This document shows, piece after piece, positions 1 through 11,400 of a DNA stretch of 64,000 nt. Each line of letters begins with the position of its first letter. Position 1 is the stretch's first letter. Origin of the DNA: Meghimatium bilineatum (lineage: Eukaryota; Mollusca; Gastropoda; Stylommatophora; Philomycidae); NCBI GenBank assembly GCA_034231615.1, contig CM067310.1:947501-1011500 (forward strand), given 5' to 3'. Under the pieces are notes generated by a model that saw only the letters and a list, made by a program, of their open reading frames with translations, had not been told where the DNA came from and ran no database searches. Made by a program: the position numbers and the translations under genes.

Positions 1-3000
1 AAGAAGACTGGTTCACAGATGTCTGCAAATATCTGAACATAGAAGAAGACTGGTTCACAGATGTCTGCAAATATCTGAACATTGAAGACTGGTTCACAGA
101 TGTCTGCAAATATCTGAACATTGAAGAAGACTGGTTCACAGATGTCTGCAAATATCTGAACATTGAAGACTGGTTCACAGATGTCTGCAAATATCTGAAC
201 ATAGAAGAAGACTGGTTCACAGATGTCTGCAAATATCTGAACATAGAAGACTGGTTCACAGATGTCTGCAAATATCTGAACATAGAAGAAGACTGGTTCA
301 CAGATGTCTGTAAATATCTGAACATAGAAGACTGGTTCACAGATGTCTGCAAATATCTGAACATAGAAGACTGGTTCACAGATGTCTGCAAATATCTGAA
401 CATAGAAGAAGACTGGTTCACAGAATGTCTGCAAATATCTGAACATAGAAGACTGGTTCACAGATGTCTGCAAATATCTGAACATAGAAGACTGGTTCAC
501 AGATGTCTGCAAATATCTGAACATAGAAGAAGACTGGTTCACAGATGTCTGTAAATATCTGAACATAGAAGACTGGTTCACAGATGTCTGCAAATATCTG
601 AACATAGAAGACTGGTTCACAGATGTCTGCAAATATCTGAACATAGAAGAAGACTGGTTCACAGAATGTCTGCAAATATCTGAACATAGAAGACTGGTTC
701 ACAGATGTCTGCAAATATCTGAACATAGAAGAAGACTGGTTCACAGATGTCTGCAAATATCTGAACATAGAAGAAGACTGGTTCACAGATGTCTGCATAT
801 ATCTGAACATAGAAGACTGGTTCACAGATGTCTGCAAATATCTGAACATAGAAGATGACTGGTTCACAGATGTCTGCAAATATCTGAACATAGAAGAAGA
901 CTGGTTCACAGATGTCTGCAAATATCTGAACATAGAAGAAGACTGGTTCACAGAATGTCTGCAAATATCTGAACATAGAAGAAGACTGGTTCACAGATGT
1001 CTGCAAATATCTGAACATAGAAGAAGACTGGTTCACAGAATGTCTGCAAATATCTGAACATAGAAGAAGACTGGTTCACAGATGTCTGCAAATATCTGAA
1101 CATAGAAGACTGGTTCACAGATGTCTGCAAATATCTGAACATAGAAGACTGGTTCACAGATGTCTGCAAATATCTGAACATAGAAGACTGGTTCACAGAT
1201 GTCTGCAAATATCTGAACATAGAAGACTGGTTCACAGATGTCTGCAAATATCTGAACATAGAAGACTGGTTCACAGATGTCTGCAAATTTCTGAACATAG
1301 AAGACTGGTTCACAGATGTCTGCAAATATCTGAACATAGAAGACTGGTTCACAGATGTCTGCAAATATCTGAACATAGAAGACTGGTTCACAGATGTCTG
1401 CAAATATCTGAACATAGAAGACTGGTTCACAGATGTCTGCAAATATCTGAACATAGAAGACTGGTTCACAGATGTCTGCAAATATCTGAACATAGAAGAA
1501 GACTGGTTCACAGATGTCTGCAAATATCTGAACATAGAAGAAGACTGGTTCACAGATGTCTGCAAATATCTGAACATAGAAGAAGACTGGTTCACAGATG
1601 TCTGTAAATATCTGAACATAGAAGACTGGTTCACAGATGTCTGCAAATATCTGAACATAGAAGAAGACTGGTTCACAGATGTCTGCAAATGTCTGAACAT
1701 AGAAGACTGGTTCACAGATGTCTGCAAATATCTGAACATTGAAGACTGGTTCACAGATGTCTGCAAATATCTGAACATTGAAGACTGGTTCACAGATGTC
1801 TGCAAATATCTGAACATTGAAGACTGGTTCACAGATATCTGCAAATATCTGAACATAGAAGATGACTGGTTCACAGAATGTCTGCAAATATCTGAACATA
1901 GAAGAAGACTGGTTCACAGATGTCTGCAAATATCTGAACATAGAAGAAGACTGGTTCACAGATGTCTGCAAATATCTGAACATTGAAGACTGGTTCACAG
2001 ATGTCTGCAAATATCTGAACATAGAAGAAGACTGGTTCACAGATGTCTGCAAATATCTGAACATAGAAGACTGGTTCACAGATGTCTGTAAATATCTGAA
2101 CATAGAAGAAGACTGGTTCACAGATGTCTGCAAATATCTGAACATAGAAGAAGACTGGTTCACAGATGTCTGCAAATATCTGAACATTGAAGACTGGTTC
2201 ACAGATGTCTGCAAATATCTGAACATTGAAGAAGACTGGTTCACAGATGTCTGCAAATATCTGAACATTGAAGACTGGTTCACAGATGTCTGCAAATATC
2301 TGAACATAGAAGAAGACTGGTTCACAGATGTCTGCAAATATCTGAACATAGAAGACTGGTTCACAGATGTCTGCAAATATCTGAACATAGAAGAAGACTG
2401 GTTCACAGATGTCTGTAAATATCTGAACATAGAAGACTGGTTCACAGATGTCTGCAAATATCTGAACATAGAAGACTGGTTCACAGATGTCTGCAAATAT
2501 CTGAACATAGAAGAAGACTGGTTCACAGAATGTCTGCAAATATCTGAACATAGAAGACTGGTTCACAGATGTCTGCAAATATCTGAACATAGAAGACTGG
2601 TTCACAGATGTCTGCAAATATCTGAACATAGAAGAAGACTGGTTCACAGATGTCTGCAAATATCTGAACATAGAAGACTGGTTCACAGATGTCTGCAAAT
2701 ATCTGAACATAGAAGAAGACTGGTTCACAGATGTCTGTAAATATCTGAACATAGAAGACTGGTTCACAGATGTCTGCAAATATCTGAACATAGAAGAAGA
2801 CTGGTTCACAGATGTCTGTAAATATCTGAACATAGAAGACTGGTTCACAGATGTCTGCAAATATCTGAACATAGAAGACTGGTTCACAGATGTCTGCAAA
2901 TATCTGAACATAGAAGAAGACTGGTTCACAGAATGTCTGCAAATATCTGAACATAGAAGACTGGTTCACAGATGTCTGCAAATATCTGAACATAGAAGAA

Positions 3001-4225
3001 GACTGGTTCACAGATGTCTGCAAATATCTGAACATAGAAGAAGACTGGTTCACAGATGTCTGCATATATCTGAACATAGAAGACTGGTTCACAGATGTCT
3101 GCAAATATCTGAACATAGAAGATGACTGGTTCACAGATGTCTGCAAATATCTGAACATAGAAGAAGACTGGTTCACAGATGTCTGCAAATATCTGAACAT
3201 AGAAGAAGACTGGTTCACAGAATGTCTGCAAATATCTGAACATAGAAGAAGACTGGTTCACAGATGTCTGCAAATATCTGAACATAGAAGAAGACTGGTT
3301 CACAGAATGTCTGCAAATATCTGAACATAGAAGAAGACTGGTTCACAGATGTCTGCAAATATCTGAACATAGAAGACTGGTTCACAGATGTCTGCAAATA
3401 TCTGAACATAGAAGACTGGTTCACAGATGTCTGCAAATATCTGAACATAGAAGACTGGTTCACAGATGTCTGCAAATATCTGAACATAGAAGACTGGTTC
3501 ACAGATGTCTGCAAATATCTGAACATAGAAGACTGGTTCACAGATGTCTGCAAATTTCTGAACATAGAAGACTGGTTCACAGATGTCTGCAAATATCTGA
3601 ACATAGAAGACTGGTTCACAGATGTCTGCAAATATCTGAACATAGAAGACTGGTTCACAGATGTCTGCAAATATCTGAACATAGAAGACTGGTTCACAGA
3701 TGTCTGCAAATATCTGAACATAGAAGAAGACTGGTTCACAGATGTCTGCAAATATCTGAACATAGAAGAAGACTGGTTCACAGATGTCTGCAAATATCTG
3801 AACATAGAAGAAGACTGGTTCACAGATGTCTGCAAATATCTGAACATAGAAGACTGGTTCACAGATGTCTGCAAATATCTGAACATAGAAGACTGGTTCA
3901 CAGATGTCTGCAAATATCTGAACATAGAAGACTGGTTCACAGATGTCTGCAAATATCTGAACATAGAAGAAGACTGGTTCACAGATGTCTGCAAATATCT
4001 GAACATAGAAGAAGACTGGTTCACAGATGTCTGCAAATATCTGAACATAGAAGACGACTGGTTCACAGATGTCTGCAAATATCTGAACATAGAAGACTGG
4101 TTCACAGATGTCTGCAAATATCTGAACATAGAAGAAGACTGGTTCACAGATGTCTGCAAATATCTGAACATAGAAGACTGGTTCACAGATGTCTGCAAAT
4201 ATCTGAACATAGAAGACGACTGGTT
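1..4225 (+). repeat. 39/42-bp minisatellite expanded from a LINE tail
   Basis: About 100 head-to-tail units, 39 bp or 42 bp (an extra GAA). In the + frame each unit reads DWFTDVCKYLNIE or the same with EE. The length is a multiple of three, so long ORFs appear on both strands; they are not host genes. Rare units with one inserted A (CAGAATGTC at 422, 664, 952, 1037, 1877, 2527, 2930, 3219, 3304) shift the frame. The array starts before the window. A decayed LINE copy at 33380-33418 carries one nearly identical unit, and the LINE sequence continues after the array at 4226, so the array is an internal expansion of a LINE C-terminus. Confidence 0.95.
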
Positions 4226-4455
4226 TCAATATCACAAAAATTCAAACTTATTTTGGACATATAAAGAGACACAATGGTTTAGAAAGATGGAGGGAAAGTT
4301 CCATTAAAGATAAAAAGAGGCAGACCAACACAACCATGGACAAACAATATCGATGAACATGACACTGGAAGAGGCTGGGCAGCTTGCACAGAACTGAAAG
4401 GCTTACAGAGTGGCAGTGAGAGCAACGTTGTGTACAGGACAAGTCACATAGATAG
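4226..4455 (+). mobile_element. LINE C-terminal remnant flanking the array
   Basis: Translates, with breaks, to a YKETQWFRKM stretch, then KRGRPTQPW and a GRGWAACTELKGLQSG tail. It runs parallel to the fragment at 33419-33690 (EHDTGTGW, then a VQN-EAYSMEV tail). This is the basic stretch and tail downstream of the reverse transcriptase in many LINEs. It is the unexpanded right flank of the large array. Confidence 0.75.
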
Positions 4456-4479
4456 AAGAGTCCCAACTCTCAGCGGTAT

Positions 4480-4720
4480 GTAATGCTTTGAATAGAAGCC
4501 TCGTACTCAGAGAGGATAATGTAGAAGCCTCTGAAACGCATGAGGAGTGAGGGGCGATAGAAGGCAGTAGAGGCAGACCAAGACGTCGTTAGACAAGAGA
4601 TATTCAGAAATACATGCACATGTCGCTAGAGGAAGAGGGACAATTTGCCAGAAATAGCAGGAATTTCAGGAGATATATAAGGGTATACCAAGATAACCAT
4701 GTCATACCAGGAACGTAGCA
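4480..4720 (+). mobile_element. second LINE C-terminal tail fragment
   Basis: Contains a GRPRRR-like basic motif followed by TRDIQKYMHMSLEEEGQFAR, the usual form of a LINE tail (basic GRPRRRW, then helix, then AEDR-type end). Stops are present and it is not coding today. Confidence 0.6.
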
Positions 4721-5383
4721 TATGCTGGACCAAGTCATTCAGCATTCTTCCCTCAGATCTGTTGACCAATATGCATTTCCCCGTCACCTAAGACTCTGCG
4801 ACAAAATTGCAATGTCCACTAACCCGTATCTTTTCATCACCTATGACAATCATGTGTCAGGAAAACAAAAGTAAAACTTTGATCCGATTTTTTCATTGAT
4901 CTCGTGCGTACTTTGAATCTCCAGCTGGTATGACCAGTCTGTAGAACATATATTTTGAGAAGGGTTTAACCGGAATAGCTGGAGAGAATATAGCGTTACC
5001 CTTTCCAGACAGCACAAGGTGTAATCACCAAAGTCTGCTTTGATGAGCACTTGTCAAGTAAACAAGAAAAACGTGTAATGCCACTTTCCAGTTAAGCGGA
5101 TAGGCATATTTGTGTTTTATGTTTACAAAAATGCATTTTAGGCAAGCCTTGTGTTGACATGTTAATATGTCACTGTTCGTTGATAAAATAATGGCTTATC
5201 TGAGTATTGTTAATGTGGATAATATGAAACTTCACACGAACCGAGAAAAGTTACCAGACAAATATTTTATTTTATTAATTAATATAAATATTCATTTATT
5301 TACCTAAATGTTAGCATGTAAGTTCCAACAATATGGCAACATTGATGCTATAGTCTCATATTTTTCTTTGATTTTACGAACAG
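4721..5383. other. stretch with two weak exon candidates, no firm gene
   Basis: On +, a good acceptor (TTCCCTCAG, about 4740-4755) opens a 38-codon frame with a CUB-like NPYLFITYDNHVSG, but it ends in a stop and no donor matches the phase-1 exon at 5384. On -, 5050-4853 reads ADFGDYTL and then FRLNPSQN, like the end of an Ig-like domain. Neither can be confirmed. The rest is AT-rich and featureless. The upstream exons of gene 1 are not identified. Confidence 0.3.
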
Positions 5384-5479
5384 AGGAAGTTTGGGATGAG
5401 CGTCCAGATGCTTCGTGCAGTGAATCCCACCCAATGCAAGGAGGAGGCATCATATCTTTTACTGGGGCAGCTTCCTCTG
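5384..5479 (+). CDS. Gene 1 exon: CUB N-terminal part
   Basis: Acceptor GAACAG, donor GGTAAAT, phase 1 at both ends. It encodes a short linker (EVWDERPDA), then SCSESHPMQGGGIISFTG, the opening cysteine and first strand of a CUB. The upstream exon is unknown. Confidence 0.8.
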
Positions 5480-8400
5480 GTAAATATGTCTACCCAAGAG
5501 ATGAATGTAACAGTTGTATTTGAATGAATAAATTGTACATTATGATTGATCGATGGGTGCATGGATGTGGCTTGGTGACTGGATGACTTAACCGATGAGC
5601 AAATCAATGGATCTGTGGCTGGATGACTTGCCGGATCAGTAAATGGATGACTGATGATGAATGTGTAAATGGATGACTGTGACTGAGTTGATGGATGAGT
5701 AGTTGGATGACTCATCATTTAAAAAAATCTCGTTCTTTCATTTTCGACTGGCAGATCATGTTTTCGTCTGTCAGATTTGTGGCATAGAAAACATCATTTA
5801 AAAGAAATAATTTTTTTATTGTTTGTAATGAATATAGCGAGTTTCCGCCAACATGTTTTGGCGGTCAGGACCCAATTGTTATAATGGGATTTGACAGTGA
5901 CCAACAACTAGAATGGCTACAAGAAGTAGGCCCATATGAAAATATATTTTTGTACACTATTTGCAGAGCCAACGTTCTACGACTGTGTGTGGCTTATCAA
6001 AAGATACAACAGTCATAACACAGCAGATGCTGTCGTCTTACGAGTCAGGGAAGTTCTACTTGGCGATGGTAAGTTCTACTTGGTGATAAGTTCTTCTCGT
6101 CGATGGTAAGTTCTACTCGGCGATGGTAAGTTCTACTCGGCGATGGTAAGTTCTACTCGGCGATGGTAAGTTCTACTCGGTGATGGTAAGTTCTACTCTG
6201 CGATGGTTCTACTCAGTAAGTTCTACTCGTTCATTGAAAGTTGTTCCTAGAAATGTTGTAGTTATCTGTGTGGATGGCTTCAGTAAACATGATGTGTGTT
6301 ATAGCGTACGGCCTACACAGTATGGCTAGACAAGATTCAGGATACCGCTGTCTTTGACACATCTGGTATCACTAGCATTAAGACATTATTCTGATGAGAC
6401 ATGGATTCATTGGGCAGGTCATGTGGTACGTATGCCAGATCATCACCTGCCAAAGATTCATCTCTATGGTGAATCTCATAGCAATTAAAAAACTGCTGAA
6501 CTCCAATCCTGGCCTACAGCGTGTGGTATTCCTGACAGATGAACTCCAACCCTGGCCTACAGCGTGTGGTATTCCTGACAGATGAAAGTCAGTGCTTCAA
6601 GCTCTCCAGTCTGGAAAACTAACAGTCCTGCAAAAACTACTTAATGAACTGTCTTACCATGCAGTAGATATCCTCTCACTGTGGAATACCAGGAAATGAA
6701 AAAGCAGACCAACTGGCTAAGGAAGGTGCTGCAGAAGACCAACAAGATGTACCAATCATCTACCATAAGAAAAAACAGATGATCAAGTCAATAAGAAAGC
6801 CACAAACACCAACACAAGATGTCTATCACATTTTGAATAGATCAGAACAAGTTGTAATTCTATGCCTCAGAACAGGACACAACTGACTCCGCAGTCTCAT
6901 GTACACAAAGTTCAAGATTGGCAACACAGCCATGTGCACATGTGGGTAGGCAGCACAGAGTGCCAAGCATATACTTCAAGATTATAGGTATAAAAAAAAA
7001 CTCATCTGCAGTGGTCATCCCATGCCAAACTGCGAAATGTCCAAATATATTTACGGACCAGAGTAGAACTTATCCGCCATCTACGAACTCAGTCAAGGAC
7101 ATAACTCTAAACTGAATTTCATAAACTGGGTGTAATCAATACCATGACTAGTGATGGACAAACAGCAGGGCCTATACAATAATTGATGACACGAACACAT
7201 TATTATTTCTTCATCTTCATCGTACATTCTCAAACTCCTGCTGGATCTCCCTTGTAGCAAGACCATTGTCCTACTAGATTTCTAGCAGGATGTAGTCCAG
7301 AGAATGGAAATGCGTTGTGTCGTTGTTTTATTTGTGCAAATGGCCCGACACATCCGTCTTCGGCGGGGATTATTTATTCAAATTTGTAGCATATCCAATT
7401 CAGAATTTAGCCATCAATTCAGCATTTTGACTATAGTAATAAGTTTGGCACTATTTACATACAGTAGTTTGCCATTGCTTTATTAGAAGTCTGAAGAAAC
7501 AGCTGCCTATGTCATTAGCCATCTACGAACTATTAGGCATGGTCATAATTCTAACTGAATTTTCAAAAGTGGATGCAATAAAATGGTCATCATCACTTGT
7601 GATGGACGAACACACACCTGCCTGCGTACATACCTACCTTGCTGCCTACATACCTACCTGCCTGTCAAGCTACCTACTTGCCTACACTCTTACCTTGTTA
7701 TCTAGATACCTACCTACTTACATACCTGTCTACTTATCTTGCTGCCTACATACCTACTTCTCTACCTACATATCTCTCTGCTTACCTAGCTGCCTACATA
7801 CCTACATATCTCTCTGCTTACCTAGCTTTCTAGCTGCCTATTAAAATCTTTACCCACAAACTACCCATTTCTTCTCTCATGTAACAATTTGTAGCCAATT
7901 TATCTTCTCAGGATGGCTACAGTACGGTCGCAAAAACAGTCTTGAGGTTCGTAAAGGTTCCAACTCAGACTCCCCTCTTCTAGCTCGTTTTACTGCCAGA
8001 AACCTGACGGACATTGAGATGTCTTATACATCTCATGATGGTCTGTACATGCGACTTCAAGGAGGATTCTACAGTACGGATAAACTGTCGTTTACTTACA
8101 CAGCATTCAAGAATGTCACCAAAGGTTAGTCAAGTCATTGTGTTGTATTAGTTCTTATGCTCAAGATCCTTCAGGAACTGTTTCATATGAAGGACTAAGA
8201 AGAGTCCATCGTGTACATGTGTATCGTCACTTGTCCGTGTGACAATTGGCTGCTAAGATGGATGTCTATCAAAAAAGAGCAGCTCCCTCCAATATGTCAT
8301 ATGTCAGGTATTTTCAGATATGTTTGAGCTACCGTATGATATTAGTCGGCACAATGTGTTTCTGTTAATGCTGTAAGTCGGGCGGCATCTGCTCATCCTG

Positions 8401-11400
8401 TCAACCTGCACTGTGCCAACAGCTTGGGGCAGAGAAGCACATGTGTGAGGGTGCGGGTGGAGAAGCACACATGGGAGGGTGCGGGCGAAGGAGCACATGT
8501 CGGAGGGTGCGGGCGGAGAAGCACATGTGGGAGCAATAATTGTTGCAATAATTTTCCCCCAAAATTATGATAATTTTCTATAATGTTAAAAAAAAAAAAA
8601 TTCAACTTTTTTGGTGTTTTATAAAAGATCTTTGCTAATTGGACATCATTCAACACATCGACTATGTCCACCTGGTCTTTACCTTCTCATGATTACCTAT
8701 ATTGTACTCACCTCATGAGGTCATGAAAGAGGTAGAGGTTAAAAACTACATTTTTGGTAACAATAACTCGTGACAGGTTCACGAGAATCCCATGAAACTT
8801 AATGAACACAAAACTCTCTGACCATATTATTGAATGAATGTAAAAGATTGATGACCCTTGAATAAATTCAGTTGAGAATTCAATGTGCAAGTATGGCTCG
8901 TCTCACTACAGAACAACGATACATCATCTGTAGATGCTTACGTACTAGATGATAACAAAGTGTAGCTGTCAGACAATTTCATGTGGTTAGAAGCACCATT
9001 AGTCGCCTTTAGAGACAATTTCAACAAACTGGCTCAGTGGCAGACGGGTGGCGCAGTGGAAGACCCAGAGTCTTAATTCCTGTCGAATACCGCTTCATAC
9101 AGTTGTGTTACCTCAAGAATCTATTTGTATCTGCTTCTTCCATAGTCCACCAGTCAATGCCAACAGCTTGTCCAGTCAATGCCAACAGCTTGTCGAATTT
9201 CAGATCAAACTGTCGGGAACGCTGGCACGACACTGGTCTTTGCGCAAGAAGACACTGAAGTCCCTGTTCTTACGTATCGCCAGAACCAATTACATTGTAC
9301 GAACCAGCATCGTCACTGGACCGTTGGGAATGACTGGAGATGGGTTTAGTTTGTTTACAATCTTAAAGTTTCCTCATGCCAAGGTTGAAACAAAGTCGTA
9401 AAATAAAAATTTGGTGCGCATTTGAAATAATGTTGTGTTTTTTTTAAATACTATATAATTGTTACAATCATTTTCTATGAACATGATTACAATGGGTTTC
9501 TACAATCCTGGTACTGATATGTATTGACAATAATTTTATATTTTTTTCTTCAAGATGGTGAGGGTTGCCCAGGCTACTTTGATTTTCTTTGTCGTAACTT
9601 GCTGTGTATCGACCAGGAGTTGATGTGTGATGGAGTTGATCACTGCGGTGACGGTTCTGATGAACATCCGTCTATTGATTGTTCTGTCTCAGGTAAGTTG
9701 CTAGATGGAAGATGTTTAGATCAGGGTGTAAGCTGTTATGATGAAAAATGTCTACAGCACAATGCAAGCTGCTAAGATGGAAAATGTTTAGAATAGGATG
9801 TAAGATGTTTAGAACACTGTGTAAGCTGTGCTGGTATGATGAAAGATGTCTAGAACATAATTTAAGCTGCTAAGATGGAAGAAAATGTAAGCTATTATGA
9901 TAGAACATGTCTAGAACAGGATGTAAGATGTCTAGAACAGGATGAAAACTTTAAGATGGAAGATGTCTAGAACAGGATGTAAGCTGCTATGTTGGAAGAT
10001 TAGAGCAGAATGTAAGCTGTAAGATAGATGTCTAGAGCAGGATGTAAGATGGAAGATGTCTAGAGCAGGATGTAATCTACTAAAATTAAAGATATTTATA
10101 GCTGGATGTAAGCTGTTTTGCTGAAAGATATCTGGTACAGGATGTAATCTATTAATATGGAGGATGTCTAGAAAATGATGTAGGCTGTTGTGATGGAAGA
10201 TGTTTAAAGCAGGATGTAAGCTGCTAGATGGAGGATGTCTAGAACAGGATGTAAGCTGCTAGATGGAGGATGATCAGAACAATAGGAATCATGCTCGTCT
10301 TATAAGCAATGTCTGGTCAACAGTGCGGGTCTCACACAGCCATGGCCTACTGGTTGCTGCAAACAGTGTGGGTCTCACACAGGCATGGCCTACTGGTTGC
10401 TGCAAACAGTGTGGGTCTCACACAGGCATGGCCTACTGGTTGCTGCAAACAGTGCGGGTCTCACACAGCCATGGCCTACTGGTTGCTGCAAACAGTGTGA
10501 GTCTCACACAGCCATGGCCTACTGGTTGCTGCAAACAGTGGGGGCAGATATGGACAATTTAAAAAAGCAATGATAACTACAAAGAAAGTTCTAGAATATC
10601 CTATTTAGAACATAGCTACCGATACAGGATTTGTTGACTGTAGCCATGTTTTATGAGCAATATTTTGTGTGTGCAGTAGGTTGTCATTAATCTATGATTG
10701 GTCTGACTATCATAGCACTCAATGTCACAGTTAATTGCTTAAAATAGCTTCAGCAATATAAATACATGGAAACTCAGATGTCATCTCAATTTCCTGTGGT
10801 GGAAAGTGAATCTAGTACTCTGACCATCCAATATCAACCTACTAAACATAAAGCTTTGCCTAGAAAGTAACAACGGTAAAAAATTACATCAAATTACATC
10901 AAGAATTGGATGCACTATCAAGAAATTAGAATAGGGCGGTCAAAGGCAGTGTTGCTAAAATGAAGGATAAACTGTGTCATATGTTCCTGTCATTAGAGGC
11001 GAGGAAGAGAGTTGGTCAGAGCTACATAATACAGATTCTAATATATGCATGCAAATCATGGACAATAAATAAATAGTGGAGGCAACAGAGATGTGATTCT
11101 ATAGACGAATGCTAAGAGTATCATGGACACTTAGAAAAACTGATGAGGAAGTGCTGACAAAATGAATCCCTCAGATTGAAGAATGGTACTAATGTTAATC
11201 AAATATTTTACTGTTACACTTGTATATTTTACTGTTATACTTGTATATTTTACTGTTATACTTGTATATTTTACTGTTATACTTGTATATTTTACTGTTA
11301 TACTTGTATATTTTACTGTTATACTTGTATATTTTACTGTTATACTTGTATGTCCCATGGAAGTTAAAACTCGCAATAGCTTAGGTTGATTAGGGACTAC

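Noticed and set aside
1-4225. Long ORFs (up to about 497 codons) on both strands read as a repetitive protein
   Set aside because: They follow only from a stop-free unit whose length is a multiple of three. Inserted-A units break the frame repeatedly, and the sequence is a LINE-derived array.
4752-4875. CUB-like plus-strand exon upstream of gene 1
   Set aside because: Good acceptor, but the frame ends in a stop and the only donor (GTAAAA) gives a phase that does not fit the next exon.
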